NCBI GenBank assembly: GCA_963662515.1
Contig: OY759675.1
Location: 1,798,001-1,862,000, forward strand
Source of the DNA: JAFGDI01 sp963662515
Lineage (GTDB): Bacteria > Planctomycetota > Phycisphaerae > Sedimentisphaerales > SM23-30
Length of the DNA: 64,000 nt
Direction: 5' to 3'
This document shows positions 8,489 to 18,740 of this stretch, piece by piece. Numbering within the stretch: position 1 is the stretch's first letter; each line of letters begins with the position of its first letter. The notes under the pieces are model-generated. The model did no database searches and was not told the DNA's origin. It saw only the letters and a list, made by a program, of their open reading frames with translations. Both the position numbers and the translations under genes were made by a program.

Positions 8489-10052
8489 GGTTCTGTACAA
8501 TTTGCTGTGTAAATGGTTGTTGATATGTTACTGTATTATTATAAAGGACTTATTATGACAAAGAAGACACGGCAGGATGAGTTATTGGATGAATTACTGG
8601 CGGAATATAGCGGCCCGGAGTCGTTCTGGGGGGAATCCGGGCTGTTTGCCACGCTTAAAAAGCGGATTGTGGAGCGGACTCTGGAAGCTGAGATGGATCA
8701 CCATCTGGGTTATACCAAGCACGACCCCAAGGGCAATAATTCCGGCAACAGCCGCAATGGCCGGGGCAAAAAGACCGTTATGCTCGGCGATGATCAGGTA
8801 GAGCTTGACCCGCCCCGGGATCGCAACGGTTCTTTCGAGCCGCAGATCATCCCCAAAGGCCAGAAGTATTTCAAAGGTTTCGATGACAGGATCATCGCCA
8901 TGTACGGCCGGGGCATGAGCGTGCGGGATATCCAGGGCCACCTCTTAGAGATGTATCAGGTGGATGTCTCCGAGGGTCTCATCAGTCAGGCAACTAACAG
9001 CGTCATGGAAGAAGTAAGGCTCTGGCAGGGTCGGCCGCTGGAGAAGGTTTATCCGATCGTTTTCCTCGATTGTCTGATGATCAAAGGCCGGCCTAATGGC
9101 CCGGTAGAGAACCGCTGTGTTTATCTGGCACTGGGGATAAACATCGAAGGTAAGAAGGAATTACTGGGTATCTGGATAGCAAAGAATGAAGGAGCCAAGT
9201 TCTGGCTGGGTGTGCTCAATGAGCTGCGTAACCGCGGCGTGGAAGATATATTCATCGCCTGCATTGATGGCTTAAAAGGCTTCCCTGAGGCTATTGAAGC
9301 GGTTTATCCGCAAACTACCGTACAGCTTTGCATTGTGCACATGATCCGTAATTCGCTGCGGTTTGTGAGTTACAAAAATCGCAAGGACATCTGCGCTGAT
9401 CTCAAACAGATCTATAATGCCGCCAGTGAAGCACTGGCTCTGGAGGCTCTTGATCGCTTCGCAGCCAAGTGGGACAAAACCTATCCGACGATCAGCAAGA
9501 GCTGGCGGGATAACTGGGTTAACATTGTACCTTTTCTGGATTATCCACCGGAGATCAGAAAGATCATCTATACCACCAATGCTATTGAAAGCCTCAATCG
9601 CTCGATCCGTAAAGTGACCAAAACCAAGGGCGTTTTCCCGACCGATGATTCGATCGTGAAGATATTGTTTTTAGCTCTGCGGAACATTGCCAAAAAATGG
9701 ACCAGCGTGCAGCCCGGCTGGAAGGCGGCAATGAACCAGTTCGCCATCCGCTACGGCGACCGGCTCAAGCTCAACTAGCCAACTAACCCTTTCTAATAGC
9801 ACATTAAAGGCAGGCCAACCGTGGTCGTTCTGCTCACCGGGCCACCGGGAAAGCCAGAACTAAAGGGAGATTCCCCCGGAATTATTGCGAAGGAATAACA
9901 CCAAATTGAACATTTACCACTTGCCCAACAATCAGCCTTGTGCTATAGTCAACCCAGCAACTGAAATATCAGCAAAAAAACAGAAAACTGAATATTATTG
10001 CTGCCAAAAAAATATATGTGTAAAACCATTTACACAGCAAATTGTACAGACT
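8489..10052 (+). mobile_element. IS256-family insertion sequence, complete, with inverted ends and probable target duplication
   Basis: The element carries one transposase gene. Its ends contain a perfect 27-bp inverted repeat (8492-8518 against 10024-10050, beginning TCTGTACAATTTGCTGTG). It is flanked by a 10-bp direct repeat CGGGCGGGGC at 8479-8488 and 10053-10062, consistent with the 8-9 bp duplications made by this family. Joining the flanks recreates a sequence that occurs uninterrupted, in reverse orientation, near 27857-27906. So the insertion site, the target duplication and the element borders can all be checked within the window. The intact gene and ends suggest a recent arrival. 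Confidence 0.92.
8555..9778 (+). CDS. IS256-family (Mutator-type) transposase
   Basis: About 407 residues from the ATG at 8555, which has AAAGGA 6 bases upstream; an earlier GTG at 8513 overlaps the element's inverted end and is unlikely. The DDE residues are visible: D in IVFLDCLMIKGR, D in FIACIDGLKGFP, and E in YTTNAIESLNRSIRK. The CIVHMIRNSLRFVSYK stretch between the second D and E is a signature of this family. The N-terminal part has the GNSRNGRGKKTV motif. The gene appears intact and fills nearly all of the element. It catalyses cut-and-paste or copy-out movement of the element. Confidence 0.96.
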   Translation: MTKKTRQDELLDELLAEYSGPESFWGESGLFATLKKRIVERTLEAEMDHHLGYTKHDPKGNNSGNSRNGRGKKTVMLGDDQVELDPPRDRNGSFEPQIIPKGQKYFKGFDDRIIAMYGRGMSVRDIQGHLLEMYQVDVSEGLISQATNSVMEEVRLWQGRPLEKVYPIVFLDCLMIKGRPNGPVENRCVYLALGINIEGKKELLGIWIAKNEGAKFWLGVLNELRNRGVEDIFIACIDGLKGFPEAIEAVYPQTTVQLCIVHMIRNSLRFVSYKNRKDICADLKQIYNAASEALALEALDRFAAKWDKTYPTISKSWRDNWVNIVPFLDYPPEIRKIIYTTNAIESLNRSIRKVTKTKGVFPTDDSIVKILFLALRNIAKKWTSVQPGWKAAMNQFAIRYGDRLKLN

Positions 10053-10151
10053 CGGGCGGGGCCAGGTAGCGTAACCATCCTGGTTGCGAATTAATCTGGT
10101 GTTTTTCCATATAATATTTCTTTCACCGTGGTGGAAAGTAGGTCGAGCAGT

Positions 10152-10436
10152 TGAGGTATTCCGAAATCCCGAACTGGCTTCGGGGCTTGACATTATATTT
10201 TCTTTTTTTAACCACAGAGGTCACAGAGGACACAGAGAAAATGTAAGAGTTTATTGAACCGCAGATGCCCTTACGCCGGGCGGGCGGATCAGATTAACGC
10301 AGATGCACGCAGGTCTTTACGCCAGACGGGCGAAACTTTAACGCGAGCTTCAGCGAGCTTTAAGAGTTCCAATCTTCAGTTGGTTTTTCAAGCCATGAGC
10401 GTAGCGAATACAATATAATATTTCTTTCACCGTGGT
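10152..10436. repeat. About 290-bp direct repeat, copy A
   Basis: Nearly identical to 10779-11085. It runs from the TGAGGTATTCCG palindrome block through the CACAGAGG, CGCAGATG and TTTAAGAGTTCC blocks to the TTTCACCGTGG block. The order of blocks is the same in both copies, so a composite unit was duplicated, not assembled twice. Confidence 0.9.
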
Positions 10437-10778
10437 GGAAGTGGAGTCAGTGGAGGTTATTCGTAAGAGTCCAGCGTTTACGCTGTTGAGGTAATCCGAA
10501 ATCCCGAACTGGCTTCGGGGCTAATTCTTTATTTTGACAGGCCACGCAGTGATCGCAGAGCGATATACCGCTCGAGTACTCGCTGGATTTTTATAGCAGT
10601 TTGAGTATGCCGGGTTTTCATTTGTAACTGATTTACTTTCCGGCCTCGGCTGGCTTTGAGTTTAAGTTTTTTTAACCACTAAACACACCAAAGACACTAA
10701 AAGAAGAATTATAAGTTTCGTGTAGTTCGTGTGATTAGTGGTTAATCTCTTTTTGTAAGAGTCCAGCGTTCACGCTGC

Positions 10779-11085
10779 TGAGGTATTCCGAAATCCCGAA
10801 CTGGCTTCGGGGCTTGACATTATATTTTCTTTTTTTAACCACAGAGGTCACAGAGGACACAGAGAAAATGTAAGAGTTTATTGAACCGCAGATGCCCTTA
10901 CGCCGGGCTGGCGGATCAGATTAACGCAGATGCACGCAGGTCTTTACGCCCATCGGCAAGCTCAGGACAGGCCAGACGGGCGAAACTTTAACGCGAGCTT
11001 CAGCGAGCTTTAAGAGTTCCAATCTTCAGTTGGTTTTTCAAGCCATGAGCGCAGCGAATACAATATAATATTTTTTTCACCGTGG
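10779..11085. repeat. About 290-bp direct repeat, copy B with 22-bp insertion
   Basis: Second copy of the 10152-10436 unit, 627 bases downstream. It differs mainly by 22 extra bases (CATCGGCAAGCTCAGGACAG plus GC, about 10951-10972) and a few substitutions. The 22-base insert resembles the common 'AAGCTCAGG' intergenic motif seen again near 37262. Confidence 0.9.
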
Positions 11086-11803
11086 AGTTAGTGGAGCTAG
11101 TGAAGTTATGAACATAATTCTTAAACAAGAGATATTCACACCGGAACAGGTGGAAACGCTAATAGTTGAGATCCAGTCCGGACGGGTGGCTAATACACGA
11201 GAGAACCGGCGGGAGCATGTGAAAGGGTTGAAAAGGTAGCACAAGCATCCTTGCTTGTGATTAAATTTAATATTTGTTTTCACCACAAGGAAACGCAAAT
11301 AACGCATAAAATTCTTTTTCACCGTGTAGGTAGTGGAGTTAGTGGAGGTGCTGGAGGTGCTGGAGTTTATCCCGAACTGGCTTCGGGGCCGCACGGGCGG
11401 GTCTTTACGCCAGACGGGCGGAACTTAAAAAAACTAACAACTTAAAACTAATAACTAAAAACCATTTTGAACCGCAGATTACGCCGATGAACGCAGATAA
11501 GACAATTTTATTAATCTGCGTGAATCTGCGGTTCGTTTTATTATATTCCTGACTCTCTTCTTCTATTACATTCATTCAAAACATCTGTTCCAAGGCATTA
11601 TAAAGCAAGTAACTACTTCTCTGGCTTATCATCACAAAAACAACAGTCACAAGCAATTATCCATCAATTCATAATGGTATCGACTCCTGACACCTTTATT
11701 TTCTCCCCTGACACCTTTATTTTCTCCTAATCAATGAGACGGTCAGACAGGCCTTGCCAGATGGGTCTCAATCCCATTTTATTCAGGGTCTGGTGGAGGG
11801 GGA

Positions 11804-14800
11804 AAATAAATCCACGCCCCAGTGATGGGGCGACCAAGAAGTCTGGACACGAGAACAAGTAACAGACGGTTTCAATCCACGCCCCAGTGATGGGGCGACG
11901 ATCATAAATATGTTGATTCTCCTGTATATAGTGTTTCAATCCACACCCCAGTGATGGGGCGACCGAAGCCCATCAATTAGACCACGCTGCCTGTCAAGTT
12001 TCAATCCACGCCCCAGTGATGGGGCGACCGCCATAGAACTCCTTGAATCTAGTCCAGGACTGTTTCAATCCACGCCCCAGTGATGGGGCGACCTTTAAAT
12101 ATACAAAACCTTCGACATATCTATCGTTTCAATCCACGCCCCAGTGATGGGGCGACAAGTGAGATCTTCGGGCATAGCTCAGTAGATGTGTTTCAATCCA
12201 CGCCCCAGTGATGGGGCGACACAGCAGCATTACTGAATCGGTTAAGCAATACATAGTTTCAATCCACGCCCCAGTGATGGGGCGACATTAGCTGTAATCA
12301 GCCAGGTATATTGTCCACTGGTTTCAATCCACGCCCCAGTGATGGGGCGACAATTTTCGCTCCGTTCCAAAGCCGAATTGTCATGGTTTCAATCCACGCC
12401 CCAGTGATGGGGCGACATCAGCATAATCCGGGGTGTTTCCGACCGATACAGTTTCAATCCACGCCCCAGTGATGGGGCGACATAAATTTGGGTTTGATCC
12501 GACCGGGCTTATTTCGTTTCAATCCACGCCCCAGTGATGGGGCGACAAGAACCCAGCAACTGTTTGGCAGTTACTTCCAATGTTTCAATCCACGCCCCAG
12601 TGATGGGGCGACACACCGTATCGATGGACTCACCACGCCCTGTATGGTGTTTCAATCCACGCCCCAGTGATGGGGCGACTTACGAATCTGGCCAGATTCA
12701 TTCTGAATATTCTGTTTCAATCCACGCCCCAGTGATGGGGCGACGTAAACTTCATCACAGAATTACAAGAATGTATAGTTTCAATCCACGCCCCAGTGAT
12801 GGGGCGACTCACAGGCAATGAGCGTTGTACCAGACCCTCCAGTTTCAATCCACGCCCCAGTGATGGGGCGACACATCACACTCTAACGGAGACACTAACA
12901 TGATAAGTTTCAATCCACGCCCCAGTGATGGGGCGACATAGATTGTGGGTTCCGTTTATATATATCAGGTGTTTCAATCCACGCCCCAGTGATGGGGCGA
13001 CAACGAAGTACTGACAATGGAAAAGCAGATATTGGTTTCAATCCACGCCCCAGTGATGGGGCGACGCGTGCTTATAGCCGATATGAGCGTATCTTTGAGT
13101 GTTTCAATCCACGCCCCAGTGATGGGGCGACCAATTCTGGCGATCGCGGCATAACTCTGTTTATGTTTCAATCCACGCCCCAGTGATGGGGCGACTGGCA
13201 CGGAATTTCCGACCAGAATGCTGGTAATTGTTTCAATCCACGCCCCAGTGATGGGGCGACATATCAACCACCCTTGCCGGTTTAGCCCCGGTATTGTTTC
13301 AATCCACGCCCCAGTGATGGGGCGACTTATTCAAACAAACTCGAAGAAATCCGGTAGAGAGTTTCAATCCACGCCCCAGTGATGGGGCGACTGAACAAGA
13401 TAGACAGGACTGTCAGCTTCTTATTGTTTCAATCCACGCCCCAGTGATGGGGCGACGAGGTCCAATACTCTTTGGAGGTCGGTTACATAATGGTTTCAAT
13501 CCACGCCCCAGTGATGGGGCGACCACAACCTAACAAGCACCTAACGGAATTAATTTGTTTCAATCCACGCCCCAGTGATGGGGCGACTCTGTATTCCTTC
13601 CAGTTTATAAAATCACTTTTAGTTTCAATCCACGCCCCAGTGATGGGGCGACGCACAAAAACAACTGCATTGGCTTAACTTGGAAAGTTTCAATCCACGC
13701 CCCAGTGATGGGGCGACAGAATCCGGTAAAAAATATTACTACACACCTAATGTTTCAATCCACGCCCCAGTGATGGGGCGACTGTAACCTTAGCAGCATT
13801 GAAAGTTTGGCTTAACGTTTCAATCCACGCCCCAGTGATGGGGCGACCAGAGGGTCAGCGGCCAGCCCTAAGCAGACTGAAGTTTCAATCCACGCCCCAG
13901 TGATGGGGCGACCAGAGGGTCAGCGGCCAGCCCTAAGCAGACTGAAGTTTCAATCCACGCCCCAGTGATGGGGCGACCTTACGCCGGTCAGGCGAGTACT
14001 TACGCCGTACGGTTTCAATCCACGCCCCAGTGATGGGGCGACGAATTGAGAATGATATTTGATAGTGTTTTGTTTTGTTTCAATCCACGCCCCAGTGATG
14101 GGGCGACTCTGGACAAAGATTAAAGAAGTTGTTAAACTGAGTTTCAATCCACGCCCCAGTGATGGGGCGACGTGAGTGTGCGATATATATTACGGAGAGA
14201 GATCTGACGTTTCAATCCACGCCCCAGTGATGGGGCGACGCAGTTTTGGAAGAAATGGACAAACGAGGTTGGTTTCAATCCACGCCCCAGTGATGGGGCG
14301 ACTAGCTACTGAATACCTAAGAGACCCATCAGCACCGTTTCAATCCACGCCCCAGTGATGGGGCGACTCTGTGAGATAGCTGTGGCATTGCTCTGCTATG
14401 ATGTTTCAATCCACGCCCCAGTGATGGGGCGACACACAGATGACCTGTCGTAGCAGGTTCAGCGACGAGTTTCAATCCACGCCCCAGTGATGGGGCGACA
14501 CAATACAAAAATAGCTAATATCCAAGGAGAATTAGTTTCAATCCACGCCCCAGTGATGGGGCGACGATTTTACCATGCACGCCAGAACCGGAACTGATGG
14601 AGTTTCAATCCACGCCCCAGTGATGGGGCGACAGTAAATAAGAGTTAAAACCACGAAGCCATCGTAGAGTTTCAATCCACGCCCCAGTGATGGGGCGACA
14701 TCGGTGGTGCACTAACTGCCTATGTGTATTATGTTTCAATCCACGCCCCAGTGATGGGGCGACTCCGTACCGGGTGCTTGATAGCGAAATTGAGCAGTTT

Positions 14801-17800
14801 CAATCCACGCCCCAGTGATGGGGCGACAGCGGAGTTGAACGAGCGGAAAGTAAGTAATAATGTTTCAATCCACGCCCCAGTGATGGGGCGACCAAGGGCA
14901 TTATGCCGGATTCTGGCGGATATAATGTTTCAATCCACGCCCCAGTGATGGGGCGACCAAGGTATGTTTTTAGGTATGGAGAGTCAATATGTTTCAATCC
15001 ACGCCCCAGTGATGGGGCGACGGTAGTAGCTACGCTGGAGGGCGGCTACTGGCTGTTTCAATCCACGCCCCAGTGATGGGGCGACGCTGTTCAATTATGG
15101 CAGTGAGTTTCTCAACTAAGTTTCAATCCACGCCCCAGTGATGGGGCGACAAGAACAACCGTCGATCTCGACTATGTGGCAGTGTTTCAATCCACGCCCC
15201 AGTGATGGGGCGACTGGACTATATTTGGATTCGTGAATCGTCCAAAGGGTTTCAATCCACGCCCCAGTGATGGGGCGACCAGATAATAAGCCAGTAACCC
15301 TGCCAGACTATAAGTTTCAATCCACGCCCCAGTGATGGGGCGACCGAGCGGCATTCTCTATCTATGCCGACATTATTGTTTCAATCCACGCCCCAGTGAT
15401 GGGGCGACCAGCTTGAGCGGGTTAAAGCCAATCACTTCATAGTTTCAATCCACGCCCCAGTGATGGGGCGACGGCTATGTCGGTCATTGTGTTAAACCTT
15501 TTATGGTTTCAATCCACGCCCCAGTGATGGGGCGACTATCCGTCACAGTCTTATCCATATATACCAACAGTTTCAATCCACGCCCCAGTGATGGGGCGAC
15601 TTGTTCAGTTGGTGGTATCAGAAGACCTTTTTGAGTTTCAATCCACGCCCCAGTGATGGGGCGACAACATATATCGATGTTTTTGAAAAATCTTTTTTGT
15701 TTCAATCCACGCCCCAGTGATGGGGCGACGAACAGAGGCAGCCAGTGCCGGATATATATGTTGTTTCAATCCACGCCCCAGTGATGGGGCGACCTTGTAA
15801 AAATGGGTAGCCCTTGAATCGAACAAGGTTTCAATCCACGCCCCAGTGATGGGGCGACACGATGGAAAGCACATAGGCTTTCACCTTGTATTCGTTTCAA
15901 TCCACGCCCCAGTGATGGGGCGACTTTTTCGCTATAGAAACCTACACGATAATCTTTTGTTTCAATCCACGCCCCAGTGATGGGGCGACTGTTCATCTGT
16001 ACCTCGCTTTCTCATATTCTGATTGTTTCAATCCACGCCCCAGTGATGGGGCGACCACAGAGAACACAGAGGGCACAGAGATGAGTAACGTTTCAATCCA
16101 CGCCCCAGTGATGGGGCGACTCAATATCACCTATCCGGCCACGACTGCGTGTCAGTTTCAATCCACGCCCCAGTGATGGGGCGACTATGATCAGTTGGAT
16201 GAGCTGGGTTATGACTATACGTTTCAATCCACGCCCCAGTGATGGGGCGACCACGGTAATATCATCTGTGACTATAACCTATAGCGTTTCAATCCACGCC
16301 CCAGTGATGGGGCGACGGCAGCTTAATCGTGAGCTGGCACGCATGGCTATGTTTCAATCCACGCCCCAGTGATGGGGCGACTCAGACTCTGCACCAGCCG
16401 CAAGATGGTACAGTTCGTTTCAATCCACGCCCCAGTGATGGGGCGACGGCAGACAGATAGCATCAGAGATACCCTCCTGCAATGTTTCAATCCACGCCCC
16501 AGTGATGGGGCGACCCGGGCGGGCTAAACATAACAATGGACTTAATGGTTTCAATCCACGCCCCAGTGATGGGGCGACCTTATATACATGCTCAGACACC
16601 ACAACCGTATAGTTTCAATCCACGCCCCAGTGATGGGGCGACGGGCCTTACCGATCATGATGGTGATATTGATGAGGTTTCAATCCACGCCCCAGTGATG
16701 GGGCGACAGCTTGGTATAGCCGCTATTTTGACCAACTCGCTGTTTCAATCCACGCCCCAGTGATGGGGCGACTAAAAAATCTGCGTTAATCTGCGTTAAT
16801 CTGCGGTTTCAATCCACGCCCCAGTGATGGGGCGACACGGCTGCTGAGCATAAGCGGTGAGGATAAGCTGTTTCAATCCACGCCCCAGTGATGGGGCGAC
16901 TATATCGCAAGCAATTCCGGCAGAAAATAAAGAGTTTCAATCCACGCCCCAGTGATGGGGCGACGCATTTAAGGCGGCCAAAACCAAATACCTGTATGAG
17001 TTTCAATCCACGCCCCAGTGATGGGGCGACTGTTCTTAAGGGCAAAATCAGTCTTGATTTTCTGTTTCAATCCACGCCCCAGTGATGGGGCGACCAATGC
17101 TAATTGCATTGGGCAAGGAATATAAATTTGTTTCAATCCACGCCCCAGTGATGGGGCGACACAAAAACAACTGCATTGGCTTAACTTGGAAAGTTTCAAT
17201 CCACGCCCCAGTGATGGGGCGACATATCTAAAAAAGATTTTAGCAGAATCTTGATTGTTTCAATCCACGCCCCAGTGATGGGGCGACAAGATCTGGCTGG
17301 GAATTACTATCTCGCTCCAGGGTTTCAATCCACGCCCCAGTGATGGGGCGACCTCGACTACGGCTAACGCCTGAGCCGCCAACATGTGTTTCAATCCACG
17401 CCCCAGTGATGGGGCGACTATCAACCACCCTTGCCGGTTTAGCCCCGGTATTGTTTCAATCCACGCCCCAGTGATGGGGCGACCGCAGGCAATACAGAAT
17501 AAGGTAGATGCTGTGCTGTTTCAATCCACGCCCCAGTGATGGGGCGACCGACTGGTGATGCTTTCAATGTATATGAATTTACTGTTTCAATCCACGCCCC
17601 AGTGATGGGGCGACCTGGAGCATGTAAGGTGTTAATTCGTGGAGCTGGTTTCAATCCACGCCCCAGTGATGGGGCGACTCATCATCTGACCAACTAGAAT
17701 TGTCAACCAGATGGTTTCAATCCACGCCCCAGTGATGGGGCGACAATTTACGGCGAGACTGACCAGAACTATTCTGGGTTTCAATCCACGCCCCAGTGAT

Positions 17801-18197
17801 GGGGCGACGTCTATGAGAGATGACCGCGTAAAATGGGCACAGTTTCAATCCACGCCCCAGTGATGGGGCGACTCTATGTCTCCAAATACTTTAGAGCTAT
17901 CAAAGGTTTCAATCCACGCCCCAGTGATGGGGCGACAGTAGTCAGCAGTGGGTCTGATGCCTGTATATTGTTTCAATCCACGCCCCAGTGATGGGGCGAC
18001 AAATCGATGCGGTTCTGTTGCTCTTAAAGGGATGGTTTCAATCCACGCCCCAGTGATGGGGCGACTTTGACCTTTAAGAGTAGGCAAACCAGCAATATCT
18101 GTTTCAATCCACGCCCCAGTGATGGGGCGACGGTGCGATAGTAAGACTAATGTCGAATGTGCGAGTGTTTCAATCCACGCCCCAGTGATGGGGCGAC
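11804..18197 (-). CRISPR. CRISPR array, 99 repeats and 98 spacers, type I-C repeat
   Basis: The 31-bp repeat, read on the minus strand, starts GTCGCCCCATCACTGGGGCG and ends TGGATTGAAAC. This has the inner palindrome and 3' GGATTGAAAC handle typical of type I-C. Counting every repeat gives 99, the first plus-strand one (11804-11834) being degenerate in its first five bases and the third (11933) carrying one G-to-A change. These decayed copies mark the leader-distal, oldest end. Spacers are 32-37 bases. The leader is at 18198-18395, so transcription runs from 18197 down to 11804, in line with the cas operon. Spacer 13848-13881 is repeated exactly at 13913-13946. Two further spacers recur with altered length far apart (see findings). 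Confidence 0.99.
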
Positions 18198-18395
18198 GGC
18201 CTTTATTTAATTATTGTTATAATAAAGGCTTGTCAAATATAATAAGCGAACAGTCTTATTTTATGCAAGAAAAATAGAGATAGACAGTTGTGTATAACAT
18301 TAACCAATGAATAATAATGGAATTATGAAGAAAGCGAACCTGTCTGGGGTTTTATGAGCGCTAAAGGTTCGCAGCCATCATATATACCGGATAAA
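18198..18395 (-). promoter_or_regulatory. CRISPR leader region with palindromes
   Basis: This AT-rich, gene-free stretch lies between the cas2 stop and the first (youngest) repeat. It should hold the array promoter and the site that directs new spacer insertion. A perfect 9-bp inverted repeat (GCCTTTATT at 18199-18207, AATAAAGGC at 18221-18229) begins one base from the first repeat. A second inverted repeat (GCGAACCT at 18334-18341, AGGTTCGC at 18365-18372) lies just after cas2 and could end the cas transcript or act as a leader structure. Confidence 0.8.
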
Positions 18396-18686
18396 TCATA
18401 AAATAAGCGGACCTTGTGGGTCGTAAGCTACTTTTGATCCAACATGTTCTACTCTTTTTTTCCAGTTTTTACCCAGAAAGTAGAATCGCAGGCTATCCTT
18501 TTCCAGATCTGCAATATCAATTAGTTTTTGCCGCATTTCTGTCCATTGTGCCGGATCGAGCAGACATTCAAAAACTGAATTCTGTACTCTCTGGCCACGA
18601 TTAACACATAATTTGGCCACATGTCGCAGCCTTTTTCGGCCATCTGCTGATTCAGTGTTTACATCGTATGCAACTAATACAAGCAT
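18396..18686 (-). CDS. cas2: CRISPR integrase subunit Cas2 (type I-C)
   Basis: A 96-residue Cas2 of the ferredoxin-like fold. The first strand MLVLVAYDVNTES holds the conserved Asp at position 8, followed by RLRHVAKLCVNRGQRVQNSVFEC, the usual second-strand pattern. The ending YDPQGPLIL is typical of the I-C branch. Cas2 dimers bridge two Cas1 dimers in the spacer-integration complex. It is the last gene of the cas operon, 54 bases after cas1, and directly borders the leader. Confidence 0.97.
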   Translation of the reverse strand: MLVLVAYDVNTESADGRKRLRHVAKLCVNRGQRVQNSVFECLLDPAQWTEMRQKLIDIADLEKDSLRFYFLGKNWKKRVEHVGSKVAYDPQGPLIL

Positions 18687-18740
18687 GATAAGAGACTCCT
18701 TTTAACTTGTCAATGAGCATTGCACTCAAACTTAATCTGA

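Larger units (their letters stand above)
10053..11803. repeat. Gene-free mosaic of dispersed intergenic repeats between the IS and the CRISPR array
   Basis: No convincing gene lies here; short frames lack homology and ribosome sites. The stretch is built from repeated blocks. One is a CCCGAAnnnnnTTCGGG palindrome (10168, 10503, 10795, 11371). Others are CACAGAGG-type tracts, 'CCGCAGATnnACGCAGAT' tracts, 'TTACGCCnnnCGGGCG' tracts, and stretches reading like 'TTTCACCGTGGTGGAA'. A CAAGCATCC-TTGCTTG segment at 11236-11252 recurs inside the small element near 28006. Three spacers of the adjacent CRISPR array resemble these same repeat families. Confidence 0.8.

Noticed and set aside
7848..8558. 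Treating the heptad frames of the minisatellite as genes
   Set aside because: The frames are split by T-run frameshifts, lack clear ribosome sites, and the last one runs into the IS end; reported as a repeat.
12488..18087. Many open frames of 60-97 codons on both strands through the CRISPR array
   Set aside because: They translate the 31-bp repeat again and again (for example SIHAPVMGR and APSLGRGLK) and are by-products of the array.
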